Below, piece after piece: positions 1-9,158 of a DNA stretch of 64,000 bases (position 1 is the first letter of the stretch; each line of letters starts with the position of its first letter). The DNA comes from Tetraselmis striata. Its lineage: Eukaryota > Chlorophyta > Chlorodendrophyceae > Chlorodendrales > Chlorodendraceae. The stretch covers positions 1 to 64,000 of the forward strand of contig VCJN01000830.1 in assembly GCA_006384855.1 (NCBI GenBank). The letters run 5' to 3'. A model generated the notes under the pieces. The model saw only the letters and a program-made list of their open reading frames with translations, searched no databases and was not told where the DNA came from. Position numbers and translations under genes: made by a program.

Positions 1-1370
1 CAGCGCAACAATCTAGGGCTCGCCGTCCCGAATATGATGTACCTAGGGGTGTAACTATCCACGAGTTTCTTGTCGTCGAGCCCTTGCGCATGCATAATAC
101 TTCTCTATGCCGCATTATCCGGGTACTGCAAGGCGTGCAGCCGTGTATGGATTTAGAACATGCCTAAGGCAACAATATGCGGCACACCCTGCCGAAGGCA
201 ACAATCTGCGGCGCAGCGCAACAATCTAGGGCTCGCCGTCGCGAATATGATGTACCTAGGGGTGTAACTATCCACGAGTTTCTTGTCGTCGAGCCCTTGC
301 GCATGCATAATACTTCTCTATGCCGCATTATCCGGGTACTGCAAGGCGTGCAGCCGTGTATGGATTTAGAACATGCCTAAGGCAACAATCTGCGGCGCAG
401 CCTGCCGAAGGCAACAATCTGCGGCGCAGCGCAACAATCTAGGGCTCGCCGTCGCGAATATGATGTACCTAGGGGTGTAACTATCCACGAGTTTCTTGTC
501 GTGGAGCCCTTGCGCATGCATAATACTTCTCTATGCCGCATTATCCGGGTACTGCAAGGCGTGCAGCCGTGTATGGATTTAACATATGCCTAAGGCAACA
601 ATCTGCGGCGGGGCGCAACAATCTAGGGCGTTCAGTCCTAAGCCAAAGTGAAGTTCTCGGGCGAGCACCTCCCTCGCAGTCGTACTTTCTCGTCAAGCCT
701 ATGCGCTTTTGTCGTACAAGTATGCAACGAATACCCGGACAAGGAAAGTGTTTCAGCCATGTAGGCATTTACCGCCTGCCGAAGGCAACAATCTGCGGCG
801 CAGCGCAACAATCTAAGGCTCGCCGTCGCAAATATGATGTACCTAGGGGTGTAACTATCCACGAGTTTCTTGTCGTCGAGCCCATGCGCATGCATAATAT
901 TTCTATATGCCGCATTATCCGGGTACTGTCCGGCTTGCAGCCGTGTATGGATTTAACATATGCCTAAGGCAACAATCTGCGGCGGGGCGCAACAATCTAG
1001 GGCGTTTATATAGTACTAAGCCAAAGTGAAGTTCTCGGGCGAACACCTCGCTAGCAGTCGTACTTTCTCGTCAAGCCTATGCGCTTTTGTCATACAAGTA
1101 TGCAACAAATACCCGGACAAGGAAAGTGTTTCAGCCATGTAGGCATTTACCGCCTGCCGAAGGCAACAATCTGCGGCGCAGCGCAACAATCTAGGGCTCG
1201 CCGTCGCCAATATGATGTACCTGTAGGGGTGTACCTGTCCACGAGTTTCTTGTCGTGGAGCCCATGCGCACGCATAATACTTCTGTATGTCGCATTATCC
1301 GGGTACTGTAAGGCGTGCCGCCGTGTATGGATATATTAAAACATGCCATACCTTCGCGGCGCTAGATCGG
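1..1370. repeat. Tandem array of two interleaved repeat types in the PLV
   Basis: A unit of about 180-213 bp starts near 1, 214, 427, 801 and 1,178, each marked by a core reading gcgcaacaatct(a)gggctcgcc and a second landmark tatgccgcattatccggg. A diverged sister unit lies at about 608-800 and 984-1,177, marked by agccaaagtgaagttctcgg and aatacccggacaaggaaag. The order is A-A-A-B-A-B-A. The two types keep the same layout, so B looks like an old divergent A. Short frames run through the units on both strands but show no recognisable protein. The last unit runs into the end of the minus-strand frame at 1,295-1,918. This could be a subterminal or terminal-repeat region of the PLV. Confidence 0.85.
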
Positions 1371-1918
1371 TGGAGGTAGCGCCACTTTTCGCCGAAGTCG
1401 AGAATATCAGTCTTCAAGGCCTTGTACGACTCCCACTCTCTTTCATCTACAACCGGCCTTAACCACTCATGATCATGTCCTCCTGACTTGGAAGGTTGGT
1501 GTTCTTGGACCGGGACGCTGGTAGAAGGTTGCGTGCGAGGCGGTAAGCGAGTCCCGGTACGGGTTGGGGTTGTAACTTCCGGCCGAAACTTTGGCAACGA
1601 CGCAAGGGCTTCACGGTCTGCGGGCACCCCCCCTCGAATGTTTGACGCCTCAGCCGGTGCTGGGAACTCCCGGTCATTAGGCCCGACGCTTGCCTCCTGT
1701 CCAGCGCTGCCATGTGTTGGAGTCGCACCAGTTCGTGGAAGCACCGGAACCTCAGCCAAGGAGCGGTCGACAAATCTAGTCAGCAAGCCCCGTGCCGTAT
1801 CGGCACCAAGCGCAGGTTCCAGACGCTGCAACATCGACCACACACGCTCAGAATTGACCTGCATGTACTGAAACATGCCGTCGATATGCTCGCCATTGGA
1901 CCACGCCGAATTTGACAT
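1295..1918 (-). CDS. Unrecognised PLV protein, 207 aa
   Basis: Start chosen at the ATG at 1,918 (MSNSAWSNGEHIDG). The protein has an ordered N-terminal third (about residues 1-55), a Pro/Thr/Arg-rich middle (about 60-145) and a charged W-containing patch (HEWLRPVV, REWESYKALK). I do not recognise the family. The last residues are encoded by the edge of the tandem array, so the natural C-terminus may lie a little earlier. It is transcribed in the same direction as the fiber block that follows, separated by about 190 bp with no clear feature. Confidence 0.45.
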   Translation of the reverse strand: MSNSAWSNGEHIDGMFQYMQVNSERVWSMLQRLEPALGADTARGLLTRFVDRSLAEVPVLPRTGATPTHGSAGQEASVGPNDREFPAPAEASNIRGGVPADREALASLPKFRPEVTTPTRTGTRLPPRTQPSTSVPVQEHQPSKSGGHDHEWLRPVVDEREWESYKALKTDILDFGEKWRYLHRSSAAKVWHVLIYPYTAARLTVPG

Positions 1919-2110
1919 GGCTATAAGGTAGGAGGCCTATGGGACACGGCACGGGTGTGGCGAGTGATGCCCCCCCTTGCGAAAACCGTTGACGACACAA
2001 TCTAGAAGCCGCGGTCGTGCCAGCGTCATGATCCCAGTACTTAATGCAACTGTACGAAACCCTAGATTCGTCCTTTTCGGTATAACGAGATTTGGCTCAC
2101 TTTGCTCGGA

Positions 2111-4927
2111 TTAGGGCTCAAAAACAGAGCCAAAACACGGTGCGCGTGATACATTACCTTTTTGCTCGCGTTTTGGCCCCCTCCCCACCTCGGGCCATCT
2201 GAGCGAGCGGTCCTCCTCGCCGGTGTCGGCGGAGTAGTTTCCCCCGAAGATGATGTTTGCGAATCCGGACGAGTCGACGGTGGCCAGGTAATCGTAGTTG
2301 GGCGCAAGGGAATACTCGCCGTAGTTGTTTACAACCCGAATGAACTTTGCGGCCTCGACTTCCGAAAGGTCGGAAGCGCCGCCGGCGTTCGACACGGCCG
2401 CAACCGCGTTGTGGACGTAGGATTTGTTAACGGCGTCCGTGCCTGTGGTGGGCGCCCCCACCTGCGTGATCTTGTTCCCGTTTATGGACATCACCGAGTT
2501 CACGGTGAGAAGCGCGCACTCGAGGGACCCGACGTACGCCCCGGTGCTCGCCGTGAGGAACTGGGCGTAGATATCACGCCACCTGGTGTTCGGCTTGCCC
2601 AGGTCCCACGTTTGGTTCAGGGTTGGAACGGCGCTTTCGCCGAAAAGCATATCGGAGCCGTCGTAGTTTATGAGCGGTTTCGAGGCCCCCGTTACTGAGG
2701 CCCAGTCCGTCGCGGGGGTGACGCCTGCGACCGCGGTATCGACGTAGGCCTTGGTCGCGGCCTCGGAGTCCAGTTTTGGCGTTCGCGAGAGTGTGAGGGG
2801 GCGGTCGAGCGTCATGAGGTTCGAGGCGGTGTCGTAGGCCAGCCGTACGCGGTCGGCGATGGTTCCGATTTCGACGACGTCGGAGAAGCGGCCGGTGCCG
2901 GCGTAGAGGAAAAGCCATCTCAGCTGGTCCTGGCCCAGGTTGTATCCCAGGTTGGAGGTCGGCGTGACGCTGTCGAGCGCGACGATGTCGTAGTTGGTGG
3001 TTTCGGTGGGGTACATCTGGGGGCCGACATTTTGCGTGTATATGAAATTGTCCGTCCAAGACGGGCGGTTCGTCAGATCGGTATAGCTCCCGCTGAAAAG
3101 CGGCGGCTTATTCAGAACATCCGCCCACTCAACGCTATCAGCCGTTAGCACAAGGTCGTTGTTGAATCCGCTTAGCGAAACCGCGTTTTGCGCAGTTCCC
3201 ACCCACGAGGGCACCGTTTGGATTGTCGGCTTGTTCGAGAGATCGGTGTAGCTTCCGCTAAAAAGCGTCGGCTTATTCAGAACATCCACCCACTCGACAC
3301 TATCCGCCGTTAGCACAAGGTCGTTGTTGAATCCGCTTAGTGGGATTGAGCCTTGTGCTCTAGTCACCCACGAGGGCACAGTTGGGATTGTCGGTTTATC
3401 CGCCAAATCGATGTAGCTTCCGCTAAAAAGCGTCGGCTTATTGAGCACATCCGCCTACTCGACACTATCCGTTGTGAGCACGAGGTCATTGTTAAATCCG
3501 CTGAGCGATACATTGTTTTGCGAGGTGGCAACCCAAGCAGGTGTATTTGTGAGATCGGTGTAGCTTCCGCTAAAAAGCGTCGGCTTATTGAGCACATCCA
3601 CCCACTCGACACTATCCGCTGTGAGCACCAGGTCATTCTTAAATCCGCTTAATGACACATTGTTTTGTAAGCTATCCACCCAAGCTGGCACAACGGGTAT
3701 GTCTGGTGTATTTTTGAGATCGGTGTAGCTTCCACTAAAAATAGTAGGTTTGTTGAGGACGTCCTCCCAATTGACAGACCCTGAAACCGTGTCGCCCTCC
3801 AGCAGAACGCGGCGCGTTGTTCCGCCGGAATCGTTCGCGAAAAGGTTGCCGGCGTAGAGGTTGCCGAAATGCCCTTCGAAAAACGGGAAGGTGGAGTTCC
3901 CCACGCGGCTCAGAGGCGGGAACCCCGGATTGTTGTCGAATGGTATAAGATCACCTTTCACCGTAATACCCTGGTTCCATATCTTCTCCTGGAGCCGGGG
4001 CGTTGTTACTGAAACATACGCCGTTAGCTCATCGGCGATGATTTCCCGCCATGGGAAGTTACATGTGCCGAGGTCTCGAGTATCAGCGGCGGTTCCCACA
4101 ACTGCGTTTCCGCCCTCGGCCGGCAGGAGCTTTACTACGGAGCCAAGCGACGTGGAGTACTCAATGAGGTCCGATAAACCGTAATCGCCTTCAACGCCTT
4201 GAAAAGAGGTAAATCGTAAATGTTCTGGATGTGATAGTGTAGCTTCCTCGGCATATACATGGCGCCAAGGCTTTGCGGGTTCACCGAGATCATGTAGTCC
4301 TCCGATCGGGTCGCGGAGGTGCCCGTACACATCTATGATACCGATTTCGGGGTCCGGTGTGATAGCCAAGGGCTGAATGATATCGACCTTGAACCACTCT
4401 TTTTCGCTTTGTGGTATGTAGGTGGTCACGTGTATAGCGGCAACATCGTTGATCAGCGTCGCAATGGCTAAGTCCTGCCGCTCTTGATCGCCCCAAAACC
4501 CATTACAAGCCGTCTCGAGCTCCAAATCTTGTCTAGCCTGGTCCAACCAAAGCTCATTACAAGCCGTCTCGAGCTCCAAATCTTGTCTAGCCTGGTCCAA
4601 CCAAAGCTCATTACAAGCCGTCTCGAGCTCCAAATCTTGCCTAGCCTGGTCCAACCAAAGCTCATTACAAGCCGTCTCGAGCTCCAAATCTTGTCTAGCC
4701 TGGTCCAACCAAAGCTCATTACAAGCCGTCTCGAGCTCCAAATCTTGTCGCGATTGGTCGTTGCTGATAGACGCGACTTCGCCCTCAAGATCAATCAGAT
4801 TTGCTTCTGTCGTTGCGATCTCGTTGCTTAGGCTCGCTATCTCCAACTGAAGCTCGTTGTTGTCCACCTCGAGCCTCCTCCTTCCGTTGACTTTCAAGGG
4901 CGCGGACGCTGTCCGGGATCGGTTCAT
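2111..4927 (-). CDS. PLV fiber/tail-fiber-like protein region
   Basis: An elongated attachment protein. After MNRSRTAS the N-terminus is a heptad-like coiled coil (LEVDNNELQLEIASLSNEI). Five nearly identical 18-residue copies of QDLELETACNELWLDQ follow, encoded by 54-bp repeats at about 4,484-4,752. Next comes a beta-rich segment with GxVDVYGHLRDP and DLGTxxxPWREI-type motifs. At least five repeats of about 45 residues carry VLNKPTLFSGSYTDL and SLSGFNNDLVLTADSVEW, a repeat type familiar from phage and algal-virus tail fibers. The distal part (about 2,200-3,050) has further LGQDQLRWLFLYA and DLGKPNTRWRDIYA motifs, typical of fiber knobs that pack as trimers. The N-terminus overlaps the preceding gene. 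The region appears broken about once. Role as a receptor-binding fiber is inferred from repeat architecture. Confidence 0.75.
4484..4752 (-). repeat. 54-bp tandem repeat, five copies, inside fiber gene
   Basis: Copies of a 54-bp unit are nearly identical at DNA level, differing at only a few bases. They encode an 18-residue helical unit rich in Leu/Glu with a Cys and a Trp per repeat (ETACNELWLDQ). Near-identity at silent positions points to recent expansion or ongoing homogenisation, which would change the length of the fiber stalk. The antisense strand is also open throughout, an artefact of the repeat length being divisible by three. Confidence 0.9.
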
Positions 4928-5354
4928 CGCTTTTGGTTATTCGTAGTTTAATTGTCGCTGTCCATCGCCCCCCGTTTAGATCAAGAAATCTGCCGTTATC
5001 ATCTTCTAGCCTACACACAATGTAAGAGAGGTTGATGTTTTTGCATTCCACCCATGCGTCGGTTGAGTAGTGCTCTAGTTCGTTGAATTGCGACGTAACT
5101 GGAATTTTTGCGAGGACGTCCGATGTTCGCCGAGTGATGGGATCGCGGTTGGAGGTGTGTAGCGACGTCCGCATGAAAATCGATGAGGTCCTTGTGAGGT
5201 CGACGCCCCTTGACGCCGCCAGCTGCCCATCAACACTGACCTCGCCCGTTGTTAGGCCAAGCAAAGAGCCGCAAGTAGTGGCTGGTTCTATGACAATTCC
5301 GGCTAGGTGGTCGGATACGAACGTGATCTTGTTTGTCGCCTGTGAATACACCAT
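4791..5354 (-). CDS. PLV virion protein, C-terminal-type beta domain, 187 aa
   Basis: Start at the ATG at 5,354 (MVYSQATNKITF). The pattern NKITFVSDHLAG, LLGLTTGE, a VDLTRTSSIFMRTSL strand, a TSNRD turn, SDVLAKIPVTSQFNELEHY and LDLNGGRWTATIKLRI matches a beta-sandwich virion protein that I recall from PLVs and related capsid-bearing elements. It is probably a vertex or fiber-base protein. The tail after about residue 135 is a charged, disordered-looking extension (QRKEEARGGQQ). The end overlaps the start of the fiber gene by about 135 bp in another frame, a compact arrangement usual for these viruses. Identification is by motif memory only. Confidence 0.6.
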   Translation of the reverse strand: MVYSQATNKITFVSDHLAGIVIEPATTCGSLLGLTTGEVSVDGQLAASRGVDLTRTSSIFMRTSLHTSNRDPITRRTSDVLAKIPVTSQFNELEHYSTDAWVECKNINLSYIVCRLEDDNGRFLDLNGGRWTATIKLRITKSDEPIPDSVRALESQRKEEARGGQQRASVGDSEPKQRDRNDRSKSD

Positions 5355-5366
5355 TTCGAACGTGTA

Positions 5367-5660
5367 CTAGAGTTGTGGGTTGATTATCTCAATCAGCTCG
5401 TCTATCGATCTGTTTCCGTGGGGCAACTTGATTTCCTCGTATCGGCCGCTTGGATCACCAGGGGGGAAGAACCTCACCGCGAGCGTATCGTTGTGTTCGA
5501 AAACACTGTAGAAGGTGTGTGGGATCCAGACATTTAGAAGCCGGGCCTCTAAATAATGCCGTTCTGGGGCGATAATCGAGTCGGGGAGCCAAAACACATG
5601 GCTACCGTCTTGAAGCACGAAATCGCTGTGCTGCGTATCGAGAAACAACTGCTGCAACAT
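5367..5660 (-). CDS. PLV virion protein, N-terminal-type domain, 97 aa
   Basis: Starts at the ATG at 5,660 (MLQQLFLDTQHSDF). It contains HVFWLPDSI, a RLLNVWIPHTFYSVF strand and NRSIDELIEIINPQL. The last is the helix that in this virion-protein type follows an IPxGNYS-like turn. It directly precedes the beta-domain frame at 4,791-5,354, which fits a shared structural role in a minor virion protein. It could be an independent small virion gene. Confidence 0.55.
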   Translation of the reverse strand: MLQQLFLDTQHSDFVLQDGSHVFWLPDSIIAPERHYLEARLLNVWIPHTFYSVFEHNDTLAVRFFPPGDPSGRYEEIKLPHGNRSIDELIEIINPQL

Positions 5661-5664
5661 TTGA

Positions 5665-6015
5665 TTAGTATATCACGAATTGAAACTGATCAGTAGCCTT
5701 TGGCTCTTCTACTTCCTCTACCGGGGAAGCCGCAGGCTTGCGCGCTCTAGCACGCTTCGGCTTTGTCACAGCCCCAGTAGCCTTTGGCTGTGGTTTGGGA
5801 GCCATGTGCTCGGCATAAAGCTTTTCCATTAACAATCGTTTTTCACTCTTTGCGCGACGAGCTTGTTGCAAATGTTTGGACTGCCGACTGCTTGGTGGTC
5901 GCTTGGTTACTCCTCTTTCTGGTTCGGGGTTTTGCTCATCACTCGAGCCTTCAGACGCTCGCTCAAGTACGTCACCATTCCGAGGGCTACCAGGCTGTTC
6001 CATGCTATCGTCCAT
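5665..6015 (-). CDS. Small basic PLV protein, 116 aa
   Basis: Start at the ATG at 6,015 (MDDSMEQPGSPRNG). The N-terminal half is acidic and disordered-looking. A helical basic block follows (SKHLQQARRAKSEKRLLMEKLYAEHM), then an Ala/Lys/Pro/Arg-rich tail (TKPKRARARKPAASP). The composition suits a nucleic-acid or capsid-interior binding protein. I cannot name a family. It is the first gene of the leftward block and faces the rightward block across a 33-bp gap. Confidence 0.55.
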   Translation of the reverse strand: MDDSMEQPGSPRNGDVLERASEGSSDEQNPEPERGVTKRPPSSRQSKHLQQARRAKSEKRLLMEKLYAEHMAPKPQPKATGAVTKPKRARARKPAASPVEEVEEPKATDQFQFVIY

Positions 6016-6048
6016 GGGTTCATGCTTTTTCTATCTATAATAGAAAAA
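6016..6048. promoter_or_regulatory. Divergent promoter gap of the PLV
   Basis: A 33-bp AT-rich stretch (ctatctataatagaaaaaa) separates the leftward fiber block from the rightward capsid block. It contains TATAATA-like and TCTATAA-like words. With the blocks head to head, transcription of both most simply starts here. The assignment rests on position and composition only. Confidence 0.45.
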
Positions 6049-6264
6049 ATGAATGACAAACAGACCAAGCTTGAGATTAGCGCCATCGATTTTTTGTTGC
6101 TACGCGAACCGAATTACGGTAAGCGTGATTGGTGGGCGGCAAACTACCCAGGATTTACGCCTGAGCAATGTGAGCTTCTCGAGATTCAGTGTTGGGCGGA
6201 GGCTGGTGCTAAGGAAATCGAAAGTAAGATCAAAAAGCAATGCCGAAAAAAGAATTCGAAATAG
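6049..6264 (+). CDS. Small PLV protein upstream of ATPase, 71 aa
   Basis: ATG at 6,049 in an A-rich context (gaaaaaATGAATGAC). The frame is also open further upstream, but that part overlaps the divergent gene and lacks protein-like composition. The product has an acidic/aromatic middle (NYGKRDWWAANYPGFTPEQC) and a Lys-rich end (KIKKQCRKKNSK). The family is not recognised. Its end overlaps the ATPase start by 25 bp, which suggests co-transcription and linked translation. Confidence 0.6.
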   Translation: MNDKQTKLEISAIDFLLLREPNYGKRDWWAANYPGFTPEQCELLEIQCWAEAGAKEIESKIKKQCRKKNSK

Positions 6265-6962
6265 CCGAGAGGTCGGCGTTCAAGCTTAATCCCCCGGTAT
6301 TTCTTTGCGACAAACCGATATCGAAGCAAATCGAGAAACCACTTCCGTGCCGGCCATTTTTCATGGCGATCATTGGATCGGCCGGGAGCGGTAAAACGTC
6401 GCTCATGATCAACCTCCTCACGAGCAGGAATGAATATTGCAAGGCGTTTCATCATGTACACGTCGTCATGCCATCTCACTCCGTGGCTAGCCTAAAAAAC
6501 AACCCGTTCGAGGGCCACGAGCGTATCCATGATGAGCTAGACTATAATAGTCTAGAAAACATAACCGCTTCTGTTAAGGACGCGGCGGCGGACAAAAATA
6601 GCTCTCTACTTATCCTAGACGACGTAACCGTAGCGTTAAAAGACGCCGATGTCCAACGTGAGCTCAAGGATCTTATATACAACCGCCGGCACTACCGCCT
6701 TTCTATAATAGTTCTAGTACAGTCGTATATCGCAATGCCTCTTTCCATACGCAAAACGTTGTCTCATTTCGCCATGTTCAAACCGAGAAACAAAAAGGAA
6801 TATACCGCAATTTTCGAAGAGCTGATATCTATGGACAAATCAGAGGCGGAGCGGCTCATGCGCTATGTTTTTGACTCCGAATACTCTTTCCTTTTTGCAG
6901 ACGTCGAGCAAACAAAATTTTATAAGCGGTTTGATTTAATAAAGAGCCATGCCGAGGACTAA
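6240..6962 (+). CDS. DNA-packaging ATPase (A32-like, FtsK/HerA superfamily)
   Basis: 240 aa from the ATG at 6,240. The Walker A motif is GSAGSGKTSL at about residues 46-55. A Walker B-type strand SLLILDDV lies at about 121-128, and an Arg-rich segment with a sensor-like Gln follows (YNRRHYRLSIIVLVQSY). This is the length and motif order of the packaging ATPases of Polinton-like viruses and virophages, which pump the genome into preformed capsids. It lies just before the capsid genes, the usual place in PLVs. The end overlaps the next start by 14 bp. The copy is uninterrupted. Confidence 0.92.
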   Translation: MPKKEFEIAERSAFKLNPPVFLCDKPISKQIEKPLPCRPFFMAIIGSAGSGKTSLMINLLTSRNEYCKAFHHVHVVMPSHSVASLKNNPFEGHERIHDELDYNSLENITASVKDAAADKNSSLLILDDVTVALKDADVQRELKDLIYNRRHYRLSIIVLVQSYIAMPLSIRKTLSHFAMFKPRNKKEYTAIFEELISMDKSEAERLMRYVFDSEYSFLFADVEQTKFYKRFDLIKSHAED

Positions 6963-7515
6963 TAAAGAATCGAAGAAACCTGCAAAGAAAGCTTCCAAGA
7001 AGAAGCCGGCCGCACGCAGACCCCGGGCGCGTAGAGGTTATACAACGCAGACCGTGCGAGTAAACGTGGTTCAATCAGGAATAAGCGGCAATGGGGAGGC
7101 ATCATCTATGCCGCCGTTCATCCCGTTCGAAAAGGGCTACTCAAGCTATTCACCCGTCAGCATTGATAACGGCTTCGGAACAAGGCCGCTGGAGCCAATA
7201 TCGACACCGCAAAATACTGGGGTTCCCTTGGGACTCAGTACGGACGGACATACCCTAGGCGGGTCGACCGAGCTGTCGCGCTTAGTGAGGGATGGTGCCA
7301 CCGAACCTACTCCTTCCAAAATTGATACCGGGGTTGGTGCAAATCCTTTTTTCCTGAGTCGTGATGAAGCGAAAGTTAAATTGACACAGCTAGGCTTATC
7401 AAAGAGAGGTAGTATACAAGAACTTCGCGAACGTATTGCAAATGCAATCGGTTACGTTGATGATGGGGTTGATGTAGAAGAGCTACGCGCACGGCTTGCA
7501 GCTGCAAGAACGTGA
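6949..7515 (+). CDS. Basic PLV protein with C-terminal SAP-like helix pair
   Basis: 188 aa. The first 30 residues are almost all Lys/Ala/Arg/Pro (KKPAKKASKKKPAARRPRARR), fitting a DNA-condensing or nuclear-targeting tail. A low-complexity middle follows. The C-terminus (about 150-175) reads AKVKLTQLGLSKRGSIQELRERI, the L..LGL...G...EL..R pattern of a SAP DNA-binding motif. A role as a core or genome-associated virion protein is inferred from these two ends and from its position between ATPase and capsid genes. Confidence 0.65.
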   Translation: MPRTNKESKKPAKKASKKKPAARRPRARRGYTTQTVRVNVVQSGISGNGEASSMPPFIPFEKGYSSYSPVSIDNGFGTRPLEPISTPQNTGVPLGLSTDGHTLGGSTELSRLVRDGATEPTPSKIDTGVGANPFFLSRDEAKVKLTQLGLSKRGSIQELRERIANAIGYVDDGVDVEELRARLAAART

Positions 7516-7555
7516 AGCGATGGCTTGATCATATTTTGTGATCTCGTATCAAAAC

Positions 7556-7888
7556 ATGAGCTTCTTCTCAAAATTCGGTCGCTCTCTCCGCAGCTTCGGG
7601 ACCAAAGTCTCTCACGGAATACGCACAGCCGGAAATAAGGTGGGCGATTTCCTGCTTGGAGCAACCCCAGTCTTATCCGCCATCCCAGGTATCGGCCCCG
7701 AGGCCGCCGCTCTAGCTGGTTCCGTGGGTGCCGCGGCAAAAGGTGTCGGAACACTCGCGGGCGTGGCCGAAAATGCTATCTCTGGGAGGGGCCTCGATTT
7801 CGCCGGCGCTAAAGCCGGGGCCGGTGCTGTAAAGGATGCCTATCGATCGATCAAGGGGCGAGGTTCCCCTCTGGAGCGAGGCAGTTAA
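7556..7888 (+). CDS. Small Gly/Ala-rich virion protein, possibly membrane-lytic (pVI-like)
   Basis: Start at aaaacATGAGC (7,556), giving 110 aa. It opens with an amphipathic basic helix (FFSKFGRSLRSFGTKVSHGIR), followed by a hydrophobic Gly/Ala stretch (VLSAIPGIGPEAAALAGSVG) and a basic end. The architecture resembles the small membrane-active proteins packed under the capsid in adenoviruses and PLVs. The function is inferred from this resemblance; no conserved motif proves it. Confidence 0.55.
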   Translation: MSFFSKFGRSLRSFGTKVSHGIRTAGNKVGDFLLGATPVLSAIPGIGPEAAALAGSVGAAAKGVGTLAGVAENAISGRGLDFAGAKAGAGAVKDAYRSIKGRGSPLERGS

Positions 7889-7915
7889 AACTTTTTGCAA
7901 GTATGAATCAAAACC

Positions 7916-9145
7916 ATGAGCGGCCTTTCGGACTCTTTCGTGTACGCAGCAAAACCTCGGGCCATTTCGGCCATGAAGTACCGCCACAACATTCCTCCTA
8001 TTAACGGGCGCGATTTCAAACCCGGCGATACCATCCAGCTTGCTGTCCCGTGCGGCAACAAGGGGGAGTATCTCAGCACGAAGCAGTCGTACCTCAAATT
8101 CAAGATCCGCAACAAGGATACCACTGCCGCTAATACCATGGTCTTGGACAACTCCGCCCACTCGGTTATCCGTCTGCTGGAGATTGTTTATGGTAGCAAC
8201 GTGTTGGAATACATTGACCAATATCCGGCGCTGGTGGCCCTGCTAGAGGACTCTCATGGTGACACCAAGCAAGCCGCCTTTGGGGGTAGTGTCACCGAGG
8301 GCAGGGCTACTAGTTCCCGTACTGGCGCGACAATTGCCGGAAGCGCTGAGATAACAGTGTGTCTCCCCCTTGTCTCGGGCATACTCGGAACTATGCAGAA
8401 TAAGTACCTCCCCGTCGGTGATATGGTGCGGAACCATCTTCGACTGAATCTTACCCTCGCTTCGCAGGAGGACGCCCAGGTTTCAACCGCATCACGCGCA
8501 TGGGATGTGATTGACGTGGAGTTTTGCGCGGAAATGATCAAGCTGGATGGTTCTGTGGCCAACGCAATTTCCCAGGCGAATGCGGGTGGCTACCGTATCC
8601 CCATGACCACCTTTAGCAACCACGCCTCGAGCGTCGAGACCGGCTCTACGCTAATCAATACACTTATTTCTGGCAATTACCGCTCATTGAAGACGATATT
8701 CAGTATCTTCCGTTTGCAAGATAATGTAGGTAAAGGAACTAAGAAATACGCCTCCACACGCACCAATCCCTTCGGGGATGCGGGTCGTTGGCATTATGAC
8801 GTTGGTGGTCAACTGAGTCCTCAGAAACCTGTTGATTCAAATGCTGAGGCGTTCGCTGAGCTTCAGAAGGCTTTCCATGCTTTCGGCTCTCTAGACCACC
8901 TCGGGCAGATCAAAAAGGAGACATGGGTAGCGAGTGAGGGAACCTACATTTTGGCCCAGGACCTCGAGACCCAGTCCCACAAGAGCATGGTTTCCGAGAG
9001 CGGTGTAGATGTGAGCACATCCACCATTTACCGAAAGGCTCAGTTCGCGGCAGCTCTTTCGGCAGCTCTCCGTATCGATACTTTCACTCATCAGGACGCG
9101 GTCCTCTTCATTGACCCTAGCGGTATGGCCCAGCCGGTTTTTTAG
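7916..9145 (+). CDS. Major capsid protein (double jelly-roll type)
   Basis: 409 aa from aaaaccATGAGC at 7,916. Early motifs are IPPINGRDFKPGDTIQLAVP and YLSTKQSYLKFKIRN, then SAHSVIRLLEIVYGSNVLEYIDQY. An internal LPLVSGILG strand is followed by KYLPVGDMVRNHLRLNLTLAS, the pairing seen where the two jelly rolls of PLV capsid proteins meet. The length fits PLV major capsid proteins. It sits after the ATPase and before the penton-like gene, the canonical order. The frame is uninterrupted. The fold call would be settled by structure prediction. Confidence 0.88.
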   Translation: MSGLSDSFVYAAKPRAISAMKYRHNIPPINGRDFKPGDTIQLAVPCGNKGEYLSTKQSYLKFKIRNKDTTAANTMVLDNSAHSVIRLLEIVYGSNVLEYIDQYPALVALLEDSHGDTKQAAFGGSVTEGRATSSRTGATIAGSAEITVCLPLVSGILGTMQNKYLPVGDMVRNHLRLNLTLASQEDAQVSTASRAWDVIDVEFCAEMIKLDGSVANAISQANAGGYRIPMTTFSNHASSVETGSTLINTLISGNYRSLKTIFSIFRLQDNVGKGTKKYASTRTNPFGDAGRWHYDVGGQLSPQKPVDSNAEAFAELQKAFHAFGSLDHLGQIKKETWVASEGTYILAQDLETQSHKSMVSESGVDVSTSTIYRKAQFAAALSAALRIDTFTHQDAVLFIDPSGMAQPVF

Positions 9146-9158
9146 GTGGAATACATAA

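Noticed and set aside
1-1370. CRISPR-like spacing of repeats.
   Set aside because: Units are about 200 bp, contiguous, imperfect and without unique spacers; a plain tandem array.
4484-4831. Plus-strand frame with repeated LITSRLELQILSSLVQPK.
   Set aside because: Antisense reading of the 54-bp repeat in the fiber gene; open only because the repeat length is a multiple of three.
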